Origin: Cryptomeria japonica
Taxonomy: Eukaryota > Streptophyta > Pinopsida > Cupressales > Cupressaceae
Direction: 5' to 3'
NCBI RefSeq assembly: GCF_030272615.1
Contig: NC_081412.1
Span: 97,651,796 to 97,715,795 of the forward strand
Length of the DNA stretch: 64,000 nucleotides
Notes under the pieces: model-generated
Databases searched by the model: none
What the model saw: only the letters and a program-made list of their open reading frames with translations
Told to the model about the DNA's origin: nothing
Position numbers and translations under genes: made by a program
Shown: positions 1 to 10,710 of the stretch, in pieces
How the letters are laid out: every line of letters starts with the position of its first letter
Numbering within the stretch: the stretch's first letter is position 1

Positions 1-992
1 CATCAAACAAATCAAAGAAAAGGCACAATCAGTTTAGTTGTTGAATTTTGTCTAATTTGGTTTTTATCTTTTATCAATTGGCGAAGATCATGTTTCTATG
101 CTACTCAAGGATGTCCAAAAAATGACTATAGGACCCATGATGGACATGGTCCTTTACTTTGTTTTCTGTTTTGTGGTGTGAACCAATGAACTTCTGGGGA
201 AATTGCTCTAGTGGGTGTCTGTGATAGGAGCATTCAACCTATGAATGCCACACATACCTTGACCCCTAGTGAAATTCCCAGAATGGAGGGTTCGTTCCTT
301 GTCTACTACGTGTTTGTTTCTTGCAATACGATATCTATACATCCTGGTTCCTTATACCTTGGTGTACTAAGCTTCATCGTTGCATAATAAGGCTCAATGA
401 TGATAATGTATTGCACTACAAATAAAGGTAAATAAGAGTACTCATAACTATCCTTCCTATCATATCATTATCGATTTTGATATCAAGTTAACACAATTGA
501 TTCGTCATTTTCTCTTATCTCTTCATTATTTAATCCAAATCTATCTTTCTTACTAACACTTCTTCTAAGTTAAGAGGAGCTATCAACAATGTATTTTGTC
601 ACAACAAAAACATTCATATAGGTTGCATATTATTTTAAGTTCATTTACCATTAGTTAGATTGCACTTAAATTCACTCATTATTGGTCAAAGTTAATTGCA
701 TTAGATACATATAGATAAATATCATATCATTTTAGACTCATTATCACATAGAAGCATTAGTTACACAACCATATCATCGCATTGCATAAAATAGAATGCA
801 CTAGAATCATAAAAGGCATCACAAACACATCACATATATACATCATATAAAATCATACATCATAGAAATAACACAAGGCATGTAGAATGCTGTGAAAATT
901 CATATCATATATATCTAAAAAGTGTCAGAATACATCATAACAAATGCAAGACAAAATGTCTCAATTGATACTACCCATATCTCAGGAGGATC

Positions 993-2978
993 CTATTTGC
1001 TCAATCCTACCCTAGGATGACCCAATGACACCATAGGAGGACCCATCACGCCTTCGTTGCTTGCCCGTCGACTAGTGTCCTTGCTAGACCCACTCAGAGA
1101 TCTAAAATCTTGATAAATAGGCTCCCTTTGATTCCTCAGGAATAACTCTCTCATATGCCTATTTGTAATAAATATCCTCCTGAGCAGCAGTGAAGAATCT
1201 ATCTGACTGTCTCCGCTCCTCGGTCCCTGGGCCAAACAACTGATCATATGCATCCATAACCACCTATTCTCTCTATACTACATCATCTCACTCTCACTAG
1301 AGATGATATCTCTCTACAATAGCTCTATCCCTCTCTCCCACAATCTAATCTCTCTCCACCTCTAAAGAACCATATGCTCTATAGAAGTACTCCTTATCAT
1401 CCATTTGGTGTTGTTGCAATGTGACAACTAGATCCTCTAAGTTCCTAATCTGAGCTCCCAAAACCTTTTCATCCTCACCCTCCTCCTCGCCACCTCCCCG
1501 TGCAGCTGGCGCATCTCCAACCTAGGGCATCTCAATGTTCTATCCACCACCATCCCCACCATCACTTCCCCCACTTCTAGATGATCATGTCTCAGAATCA
1601 TCACTCTCATTCCCATCCCAGTCAGAGCTACCCATAGACTTGGTGTCTCCATCGATGTCTACATCAACCTCACTATCCTCTCGCTCTGATTTTGTTGCAA
1701 TCAAACCAATATGACATCCACCTAATCCTCCCCCTTTCTCGGCCTCCCCTATCTTGGCCTCCACCATCTCTCCCTCTTCCTCTTCCTCCATGTGCCCTCC
1801 TATATCGAATTTGTTGAGGAGAGATAGGAATTGTGGGATCTGTCAAAGGTACTAGTAGATGATATACCCACCAAGCATCATACTATGATGAGGCACCAGG
1901 ATCTGCAACACCAACGGACCAACTTCACTGAACCAACTGAAGAGAATCAAACCCTACAATAGCAACATGAGGTTGTATACAAGCCCCCCAATTTTTGATC
2001 TCTCGACAGATACGAGCAAAATAAGCAATGACATCAAGAACACCCTGTACCTCCCTGAACTGTTGAAGTACATGGCCAGGAAGATGAATATCAATAACCC
2101 TATGAGTGCCAACATTTATCCCAATCACAAATCTCTGATGCCGGCAATATGAAAAATGTTGCACATCATCAGCCCAACTAGGGCAATCAAGATATGGTCT
2201 CCGAGTGAAATACTGTAAAATATCAATCTAGTGTCTCGAGTAAAGGGTGTTTCCTAACGTCCTATGTATAATACCAATTGTGTATCTATAAGCATAAGGC
2301 TCCTCAGCACCAAGATCAACATGAATAATAGGTTAAGATAGCTATGTGCTCCCAAGCCCATACCTGGAGCAATGTGATCCCGCATCCGATGGACTTTTGT
2401 CTAATATAAATAACTCCATGCATCTAATGGTATAAAATGTCTAATAAACACAGACCCCAAGAAAATACTCATCTGTGTATGATCATATCATGGATTAATC
2501 TACCCCAACCAACTAGGAATCCATGTGTCCTCCTATCAAGAATCAGAGGACTAACTACAATACTGCATAACATGGTCCAGTCAAATCATCGTAATCCAAA
2601 GCATCCTAGGGGATATCATATCTACCTGCATGTATCTATAGATCATGCTCAGTGCACTAAAAAAGACTTCATAAACTACAAATACTATCTCTGAAACCAA
2701 ATATAACTCTACCACCAAAGATCAAAACATGAAGGATACACCACACATCCTCCAAGGTAATTGATGCCTCTCCTGTGGGCAAATGAAAGGAACAAGTCTC
2801 CAAGTGCCACCGCTCAACCAGAGCAGTGATCATAGCCCTATTGGTTGTAACCTCTGGAAGATGAAGGATGTGATATAATCCCAAATGCCTAGTCAAGGTA
2901 ACATCCTCCTGCAACAACTCATCTCACTGATCAAGACCATCATGCCTCATCTGTCTTCCTATCAACACAGATGTTTTC
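993..2978 (-). pseudogene. Antisense plant mobile domain (PMD) protein, decayed
   Basis: On the minus strand, 2917-2669 encodes the PMD core with the hallmark strings ITALVERWHLETCSFHLP and GEASITLEDV. Further on, about 2420-2340 encodes GCGITLLQVWAWEHI, matching the family's LLQxWAWE motif, and about 2100 encodes HVLQQFREVQ, like the family's VLRQFG motif. The C-terminal part (about 1790-1300) is acidic (EEEEEGE) and then coiled-coil-like, around NLEDLVVTLQQHQ. Stops and frameshifts break the frame throughout, including one just upstream of the core. PMD proteins such as MAIN and MAIL1 act in plant nuclei, and the domain also occurs in transposons. Its antisense position before a Gypsy 3' LTR suggests a passenger gene of the element. 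The tail at 1253-993 is assigned only by continuity. Confidence 0.75.
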
Positions 2979-3059
2979 CTACAAGAGAAACATGAGAAAA
3001 TATCAAATAATTTATTCGCACGACAAAAATCATATCAAGTACTTTGGAAAAATTTCATA

Positions 3060-3275
3060 ATAAAAAAATGTGAACTAATATTTACAAATACGCATCAACA
3101 AACATTCAATTACGAACCAATTACATCAATTGTGCATTAAAATTCACAATTGCGGATCACTTAAAGAAATTGTGCATCAATATTTACAAATGTGAATTAT
3201 TAAAGGCAATTGTGCATTCAATAATCAATTGCGCATCATTTAATACAATTGTGCATAAATCGATATACAATTGCA
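3060..3275. repeat. Degenerate CAATTGTGCAT short-repeat array
   Basis: About eight to ten copies of a CAATTG/AATTGTGCAT-like motif recur every 20-35 bp, with variants such as CAATTGCGCAT and AATTGTGCATC. The core CAATTG is palindromic. The array lies between the antisense PMD gene and the 3' LTR of the left Tat-like element. Confidence 0.6.
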
Positions 3276-3785
3276 CATAAGATAAAAAAATATCTCTGAC
3301 ATCGAAAGGAAAAAATTAGAAACACAAGCAAAATATTTGAAAGACGTACCATGCCTCCAGTGTCGAGTGGTCTCTAGTATGAACACAGTCGATCAGACAA
3401 GTGCAACCTTGCTCTGTGTTGTGCCATCTTGCTTCAAATTCATCGAAAAGCACTAAAATCAAGAAGAGCTCCACAAAATCAAATGAATACAAATAATGAA
3501 ATTAAAAGGGCTAATTCACTATTTATAGCCTAAGTTAGGGTTTTTACCTCTCTAATGGTCATGGTCCAACTGAACTTCAAAGAACTTGTAGCTCAGGTAA
3601 ACGAACTCAAAATCACATGAAACTTCAGATGATTGTCATTACCATGGTATCGAAAAAATGGTCTTAGTTTTAAAATGTTTTGACCACTTTTTTCCGAGGG
3701 GGCATATTTACACTATAAAGCATCACTAGAGCATACTGGGGTAGAAATTTTTGTTTTCTTTGAAACAACATTGTTTCGACATTGT

Positions 3786-3801
3786 GTCAAAGAGGGGAAA
3801 A
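3786..3801 (+). other. Polypurine tract of the left Gypsy element
   Basis: The purine run AAAGAGGGGAAAA ends one base before the LTR start TGTAGACATTG. This is the plus-strand priming site. The complete Tat element has a near-identical run, AAAGAGGGGCAAA, before its 3' LTR at 24500. Confidence 0.8.
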
Positions 3802-4790
3802 TGTAGACATTGAAAAATGTCTTTTTCATCATGTACTAATTATTCATCCTAATTAATTAAGAAGTTCTTTAATTATTTAGTTAAGTTAATTATTCTTCTA
3901 AACTAACTCAATCATCATTCTTCATCTTATTAATTATTTAATTTCTATTCCTTAATTAATTAATCAGTTAACCCTATCTCAAAAATTAATTAAATATTAT
4001 TTATTTAATTAATTATGATTAATTCCTTAATTAAATAATCTTTATTATTTATTTAATCCTATTTCTAATGTTTAAATAATTCCATTTAAATTAATTGACT
4101 TTTTCCTCCAATCCCCAAATTCTAATTCCAATTCATTTCATCTAATTTCATTTCACAATCCCCCAAATTCAAATTTCATTTAATTTTATCTAATTCCAAA
4201 TCATCAAATTCAAATTTCACCAAATCTAAATTTTAGTTAATTTCATGTGCATTTCAGCATTCGAAAGTCCAAATTCAAATCCAAATTGAAAATGAAAATC
4301 AAATTCAATTTCAAATCCTACAACACATGTTGAAATTATAACTGATTGATCAAATCAGTTAACCAATTATTTAACTCAGTTAACTCTCCAATCACCCGTT
4401 TTCACTCCAAATCACCTTTTTTCTGACTAATCAATCAATCCACTTATCTCTCTAATCAAATCAATCTTCTAATCCATCTATTCAGTTAACTAGCTAGTCT
4501 ATTCAGTCTACTAGTTAATCAATTGAGTTCTCTCCAATCAAACCAGTTAACAAATAAATCAAGATGAGTTCACTAGTCAATCTAAATCAGTTGACTATCA
4601 ATCAGGACTTGAGTTCAAATCCTCACCCTTTCTGTGTTGAAAATCTATATAAACAACATCATTTTCATAAATAAGTCTAGATCACACTCTTAAAAGCAAT
4701 TGCCAATCTTATGCAGGAATTTCAGTGCAATACCTAAGAGCCACCCACACAGTTTTCGAGAAGAACATTGGAAGTCACAATGCAAGATGA
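3802..4790 (+). mobile_element. 3' LTR of the left Tat-like element (right end approximate)
   Basis: The LTR starts with TGTAGACATTG directly after the polypurine tract. It is AT-rich and low in complexity, with TTAATTAA-type stretches and repeated CAGTTAAC at about 3968, 4357, 4377, 4484 and 4546. A TATA-like CTATATAAAC lies near 4647. I could not place the CA end, since no second copy is in the window. Sequence after about 4850 looks like a LINE tail, so the LTR may be interrupted or truncated. Confidence 0.6.
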
Positions 4791-4849
4791 GGGAGTTTCA
4801 TTTACTTGAATTTACTCTTATCTTGTGTTAATTCTATTGGTTTATGTTT

Positions 4850-5228
4850 GATTGTGGCAAGTGCTTCAGAAGGTAGGAGAATGAGAGAAGCTATGGAAAA
4901 AGACACCTCCTCCATGGAGGGTCTCTAAATAGGTTGTAGGTCTTTTGTTGTCAAATGCTCTAGGTTTTTTTTTATATTGTCTTTGTATTTCGAGGTGGTT
5001 GGTTGCAGTGTTTTCGGGTGGTGTTGTAGGTGGGTCTAGTGCCTCTGCTAAGGCTCATTTGTATGTATGGTTTTCAATGTAGGTTGAAACTGGGTGGCTG
5101 AGTCCCTTTGCAATTTTGGAATTTCCTTTATGGAGACAAACAGATTATAGTAACCTCTTATATGTATAAATATTTTTGAGCAATATAGGTGTTGGCCTAT
5201 CCAGCTATTTAATGATAATAATAAACAC
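4850..5228 (+). mobile_element. Probable 3' tail of a 5'-truncated plant LINE
   Basis: The stretch is T- and G-rich without coding potential. It ends in TTTTTGAGCAATATAGG, GGCCTATCCAGC and an AATGATAATAATAAA tail, resembling the 3' ends of plant L1 elements that close in A-rich TAA-type tails. No target duplication was found, so the left boundary is a guess. Confidence 0.4.
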
Positions 5229-5369
5229 TTTAGTGTAAATATTTAAAAACAATTCCAATCACCTTATGGGGACTTGCCAAGATAATAGAAATCAAGAATC
5301 AAACAAGCTAAAACTAACAAAGTTGAAAGATGATAATTGATGTCAACACAATAACACATTATAAATGGA

Positions 5370-5690
5370 AACGTTTTTTAAGAACCAAAGAAAACAAACC
5401 CAAAAAAGTCTAGAAATGTCAATGTTATTCAAGCACTTATATAAATATTACTATTCTCTAAGGAGGAAAACAAACCTAGAAAAATCCAGAAGCATCAGTG
5501 CCATGTATTATAAATAACATTTTTTACTAAGAACCAAAGAGAATAAACTGAGCTATTGGTGCCATGCAAGCACTTACCATAAATAGCACCATTCTTCAAG
5601 GACCAAAGAGAACAAATCTAGAAAAACCTATAAAAAAATGGTACTATATTGTAAGAACTAACTATAAATAGCAACTTCTATTGAAATCTA
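5370..5690. repeat. Degenerate tandem repeat, about four units of 70-85 bp
   Basis: AAGAACCAAAGAGAACAAA-like segments followed by CCTAGAAAAA, GTGCCATG, CAAGCACTTA and ATAAATAGCACC recur from near 5379, 5460, 5527 and 5598. The copies are diverged and vary in length. No coding potential is seen. The flanks 5229-5369 and 5691-5990 hold nothing I recognise. Confidence 0.55.
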
Positions 5691-5990
5691 TTGAAACTGA
5701 GAACTAAGCTCACCAAGAATATTGGAACTCTCCTAGCGCATCTAGAAACATATGTAAAACCTTGAAAATTGTCCAACACTTGCAAATAAAGATGGTGTAA
5801 AAATGGGGACATTATAGTCCTCCCTCAAATCCTCAAGCAATGTCAACTCATAAACTGCTTGATCCCATATAAAAATAAATAATACTTTAGGAACCACTAT
5901 AAGTCTAGGAGATCTATCTAGCTTCATCTTCTTGGAACACTGTACTATTGAGCTCCTACCCAAGTGATCTCCCAAAATCCTCTTGTAAGG

Positions 5991-6372
5991 TGTTGGTGTG
6001 AATGAGGATATTTCTTAACTATTTATTGGTTAGCACCTATTCACACATATTTACTTAGGATAGATTACTTGTCACATGACACAATTAATTAATATTGTTC
6101 ATGTTAGTTATCTTAGGTATCATTATATTAATTTTTGCATTTAATTTTGTCATAGGGTAGTTTTAACTACTCCCTCCTCACTTGCCTATATAAGCAAGCT
6201 CATTGTATATTGTAACACATCAATTCATAGCAAATTCTTCTCCAACATTTCATTGCAATCTCTATTGTTCATCATTGCTCAAGTTGCAACATTCTTGTGT
6301 GTGTAATTTGATAGTTTCTTGGTTGATCCATTGAAGTATGTTCAACTTCATGGAATCATAATTTCACCAACA
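5991..6372 (+). mobile_element. Copia-type LTR (5' LTR of a truncated element)
   Basis: The 382-bp segment starts TGTTGGTGTGAA and ends TTCACCAACA, so its ends form a perfect inverted repeat TGTTGGTG/CACCAACA with TG...CA termini. A TATA-like CCTATATAAGC lies near 6185. A tRNA-Met-type primer site follows immediately, which makes this a 5' LTR. No matching 3' LTR or Copia coding sequence follows. Confidence 0.85.
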
Positions 6373-6386
6373 TGATATCAGAGCCT
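6373..6386 (+). other. Primer binding site, initiator tRNA-Met type, one mismatch
   Basis: TGATATCAGAGCC directly follows the LTR end. The usual plant tRNA-iMet-complementary site is TGGTATCAGAGCC, so one G to A change is present. Confidence 0.8.
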
Positions 6387-9300
6387 CATTTGCAAAAATT
6401 ACCCTCCCATTCAAAGAATTGAATAGTTGATAATAGAATTGAACAGTTGATAAAGAGATATGTTATTAATCTTCCTATAGTTTAATGCACAGAGTTGATA
6501 TCAATTCACCTTTGAAAATTCTTACAATTTTCAGAAATCACCTCACTACTATTATTTTATTTATTGTGGATTCATTTTCCTCTTTCCATTTGTTTGTTGC
6601 AGCAATAATCAATGAGAAGAGTTTTTTTATCATTGAATTTTTTCGGTCAGTGATATCATTGCAGTCTTTGAAGTGATCATTTTTGGGATGACGCTATATT
6701 GACATTGGTAATAGAGTCCATTTCCTCCAGCTCTACTATTGGTAGGAATATTCAATATAGCAATTTCCTATGATCTCAATTAAGGTTGCATCTATATAAT
6801 TATTAATCACTAGTTTCAAAAGCGATATCAATTTTCCACTGCATATGGTTGCAAAGATATACACCTTTTCCCAGTCAATTTTTAGTTTGGTGCGATTTTT
6901 ATGAGGGGAGTCGTTTGAGCTATAGGGGAGAGGATCCAATAGTTGTACACCCTAACTACACGCTTCTCAAGTCCCTTGCTTATAACTAAGGTTTCAGGGC
7001 CACATCAACATATTTTTTTCCGTCCAAAACAACCCAAAAAAAGACGAGACCAATAGGCATGCAAAAGGGGCCCCAATACTTGTGCAACTGATGTGGCATC
7101 ACATGATTAGTTACTTTTCACAACAAATGGTATATTTCATTCAATTGTTGGTACTTATCATCAGCAATAACAACTTTAAAGTCACAACTATTGGTGTAAT
7201 GTTGTACAAAAGTTGGACATTAAATTAACAAGTATGGAGGTATTAAATCAACAACTTTTATCACAAAAACTGGAATGCGCTCAACTAATAGGTCCTCTCC
7301 CCTAGTGAGGCACAACTTTTATAAGTGGTACATGGTTATGACTAGCCTCCTATGTAGCGATATACATCAATATTATCACCAAATCGTTTGTGATGTGATA
7401 CACTTTCCTTTCTATGTTGGTATTTTGAACAGTGCTATATTTGAATGAGGCATCGATATATAATTGGTGCGATTCTTATTAAGGGTGAAAATAGTAAATA
7501 AAGGCAACATTTTTTTCAAAAGAAATAGTTCTTTTTAAAGCTCGATGGAAATATCATTGAGGAAAGCAATATTTAAGCTGATAGGCTTTTAGTGGGGACA
7601 TTTATGCCCGGAAAATTGTTAGTCTCCCAGAGCTTTTTTTTTTTGCGGGAACAGAAAAATGGCTTTACGATGACCAGTTCTTGGTGACGGTATGCGAGTT
7701 GCGAAGTAGTTGTACGTGTCCTTGATATTTTCATTGTTTTTTTAAAATCGTGCTTGAAATGTGGCGAGTTTGTCCTCACTTATTAGTATTCCACATCTTT
7801 GTCCACCAAAATCACTCACATAGCCATACATTTAGTTCTGCTAGATTTAGCTTCCCTTTCAAATGGTGGCAAAACCAAATGTGTATAAAGTTATAAAAAT
7901 TAGCAAAGGAAATTCCCTACAAAATATTGTGCAATACATCATCTTAGGGGTTGTTTAACGTGTGAGAACATTGAAATCCATTTATTCGCATGAATGACTA
8001 CGTTTGGCACTTCTTTTGGGTTTGTGGTAATAAGCAGTAATTTTCTTTGCTTTATTTTCATTTGGTCAATGAAAGGAGATAACGAAGGAAGCTTTGGAGG
8101 TTTGGGTCAAATTTGTTTCTTGTTTGGTGATCACATTTGCAGGTGACCTATTTTTTCGTTCTCTCCTCAATTTGTTGAAGCCTTATGCTTTGTTTCTTTT
8201 GATGAAATGCTTGTCATGTTTTCTCAAACCAATTTTCGGTTGCTTACCATGCTGCTGTTAATCAAACAGGTTGTGTGTTATATGTGCAAGGAAGCGTTTC
8301 TTTCAGAAGAACTTTCATTTTATGGAAAATGTGTTGTGGGGTTTCAGTACTACTTGATTGGGCGGATAAGGGTTTGCAGAGAAAATGTCTTCTTCATTTT
8401 TATTTCATTTTTAGGAACCTTCATTGGTTCAGGGTTTTATTTTCACAAATGGTCAAATATATCGAGTTTGGTTTTATATACTAACGCAGACCCCTGTTCT
8501 TGTCGCTTCTTTTGTAAATCAACTTTCTTTACTTTCTTTTTTTTGTGAACTCTAATTTGGATGTCACCCAAAGCTCTACGACTCTACACTAATTATCTCT
8601 ATCCATTTCGTATGATTGCCTAGCCAAATATTTTTATTTATTTACTTGTTTTCCTCAATAATAAATAGAGTTTGATAGGTAGAATGCAATTTATTTAAGT
8701 TGTCTTGCTCCAAAATTCCGCGTTGCTAAAGAGAAGTCCTTGTAGCATGATGAAATCCCAATATGAAAAAGCTAGCATTGAGATGAAAAATGAAGGGGCC
8801 CTTCAAGCAATATCTTTCGGAGAATTAGAAGAGATAATAAATATATTTTTTAGTTTAAACCTAATTTACGGGATAATCTTCAAAAATAATATCACGCATG
8901 CCCTAGCCATGGAAGGATTTTGAAGAACATTCTACTCTTGCTGTAGTTTTAAAATCTCTAGCTGTAAATACAATGATGCACAGTTTTTTTTTAATTACTT
9001 CTTTTAAAGATATGGAGTTTGATATAATTTTGACTGACCTTAAAGAGGATGAAAAATAGAATTGCAAAGAGAGTACCCCTCTGAAATCTGCGGTTGTTGT
9101 TTAACTTCAACCTATGCAATAAAATGGGAAAAAAACTACTTTGCAGAACCGTAAAACCCAAAATTTAACAAAACTAATATTCCTTATTGCGCAAATATTT
9201 TCCTACATTTCACACAAAAACATTCAATATGTCCCTTCTCAATCCAAAAGAAACCACAGCAAATATTATCAATATTAAATAATATTCTTTAAGAATAAAG

Positions 9301-9473
9301 AAAACTCTTTTAGAAAAAACTTTGACATCCTACATAAATTATAGATTTAAATGTCTAATAATGAAAAAAAAGTGATGATACAACCATTTGGCATCATGGC
9401 AATACAAGTTGTCATGTGCTGGTAAGCCTACCATTGTCATTTTGGCCACCACATTAAACCTTAATGCAGTGCA
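6387..9473. other. Intergenic, decayed AT-rich DNA without recognised genes
   Basis: No ORF resembles a known family. The longest plus frame (8207-8548, 113 aa) is rich in Phe, Cys and Leu, typical of chance translation of T-rich DNA. The one structured item is the inverted repeat at 6922-7304, listed separately. The first few hundred bases may be leader remnant of the Copia element whose LTR ends at 6372. Confidence 0.6.
6922..7304. mobile_element. MITE-like element with imperfect terminal inverted repeats
   Basis: The left end reads AGGGGAGAGGATCCAATAG followed by TTG. The right end read on the other strand gives AGGGGAGAGGACCTATTAG followed by TTG. Both sit at the edges of a non-coding segment of about 383 bp. 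No clear target duplication is visible, so superfamily and exact borders are open. Confidence 0.45.
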
Positions 9474-9830
9474 TGTTAGAGTAAAAGGTATTAGTTTACT
9501 TAATTAATTAAATCATATTGATTTAATAGTTAAGTCACCTTTTCTCTATTTCACTTAAGCTAAATTTAGGAAGCTAAACTTAGGAATATTAATAATTAAT
9601 TCATTATTAATTATTAATTTCTTTTAGGGTTTATGTTTTTAGGTTTTGATCTCCTTTAATAAGGATTGGTCCCTTTGTAATCCTTAACTAATCTGATTAT
9701 TATTATTGCATTCTTTTGCTCTAGGTTTTCAAAACAATCTTTGTGTTTTGTGAATCTTCCATTGTTGTGATAGGTTATATGCATACAAGTGCTCACTAGG
9801 TTTATGAGGTTGTATTTCACAACTTTAACA
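9474..9830 (+). mobile_element. Copia-type 5' LTR, 357 bp
   Basis: The segment starts TGTTAGAGTAAAAGG and ends CAACTTTAACA, giving TG...CA termini with a TGTTA/TAACA inverted repeat. The tRNA-Met primer site follows with no spacer. The downstream element is cut by the Tat LTR at 10711, and its 3' half is not in the window. Confidence 0.85.
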
Positions 9831-9848
9831 TGGTATCAGAGCTTCAGA
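9831..9848 (+). other. Primer binding site, initiator tRNA-Met
   Basis: TGGTATCAGAGC matches the 3' end of plant initiator tRNA-Met and abuts the LTR end, as is standard for Copia elements. Confidence 0.9.
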
Positions 9849-10710
9849 CCTGAAGCTTTCCTGTTCTTCAGATTGGGAGATTCTACCTATAGCAGGTCTT
9901 CTATGCAATTTGGGTTAATTTGGACCTCACCATTGAATCCAACACGTGTGAAATAGTCAAGATTGACCATTTGTTTGTCAATTTTTGATTCACGGGGCCA
10001 GATCTGTGAGGGTTTGAAGATTCCGCTTTTTTCTGATCTAGGGGGCACCTATTTTTTTGGAGCAATATGGGCCAAAAGGGACCTCACGGTTGGCTTCAGG
10101 AGGTCGATTCCATGAATTTTGATATATAATTTGATATGTTTGGGCATCGTTGACCTTTGAGGCAATTTTTTTTTGCTTGTATGACCATGCTGCCACATGT
10201 GCATGCACTTCAAAAAAAAATTTGGTATTTTTTATTTTCCCTTTGTGGTTTTATTTTTTTTCTCCAGAACAAAAAATATATATATTATCAAAAAAAACCA
10301 ATGAAAAAAACTTTATTTTAAAAGTTTTTTAACAACTTGTGAAAGAATGGGGGCATACCCCCTGCTGCACTCTGTAGCCGACGACTTTTGTCGCCCCCCC
10401 CCAAAGCCATTTTTTTCTAGTGGTCCTACCCCTGCTGCTTTTTGCAGCCGCTGCCCCGCCCATTTTCTACTACCGATGGCTCTTTCCGACCGTTTTTCGC
10501 CAACAACGAACCTTTCTGGCAGCCGATGGCATTTTTCCAGCTTGCCAGTCTTTTTCAGTAGCCGGATTTTTTTCCGGCACCTTTCAAGAAGGAAGGTTTT
10601 TTTTTCTCGGTTGTCACCAGTTTTTTCCAGCAATGCAAGATTTTTTTTCTGCGATGATTTTTTTTTTGGCAGGTTTTTTTCGGCGAAGGACTTTTTTTCG
10701 GTAGGTAGGG
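9849..10710 (+). mobile_element. Copia 5' leader remnant with a poly-T/CGGC periodic stretch
   Basis: This is the start of the internal region of the Copia element with its LTR at 9474. No Gag reading frame survives. From about 10340 to 10705 runs of 6-9 T alternate with short GC-rich words (GCCG, CCGGC, CGGCG). Long open frames on both strands here are therefore compositional, not genes. The segment stops abruptly at 10710, where a 5'-truncated Tat LTR begins. Confidence 0.65.

Larger units (their letters stand above)
1..4790 (+). mobile_element. 3' part of a Tat-like Ty3/Gypsy retrotransposon, cut by the window edge
   Basis: A polypurine tract directly before a TGTAGACA LTR start fixes the orientation as plus. 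The 3.8 kb before it carries no Gag-Pol remnant. It holds a spacer and an antisense gene with a plant mobile domain. A long 3' spacer with antisense ORFs between integrase and the 3' LTR is known from Tat-lineage Gypsy elements such as Grande. The complete Tat element at 10711-25944 has the same kind of PPT and LTR start. The right end is approximate because the second LTR lies outside the window. Lineage is inferred from architecture, since no RT or RNase H is visible here. Confidence 0.6.

Noticed and set aside
2979-3349. Possible 371-bp intron of the antisense PMD gene (minus strand ATG|GTACGT donor, TTCTCTTGTAG acceptor, with MAQHRARLHLS in an upstream exon)
   Set aside because: The splice-like sites look good but the reading frame does not carry over into the PMD frame, and the upstream exon has its own stop. 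Not supported enough to annotate.
8207-8548. 113-aa plus-strand frame
   Set aside because: Phe/Cys/Leu-rich with an overlapping alternative frame and no recognised motif, so it is probably chance.
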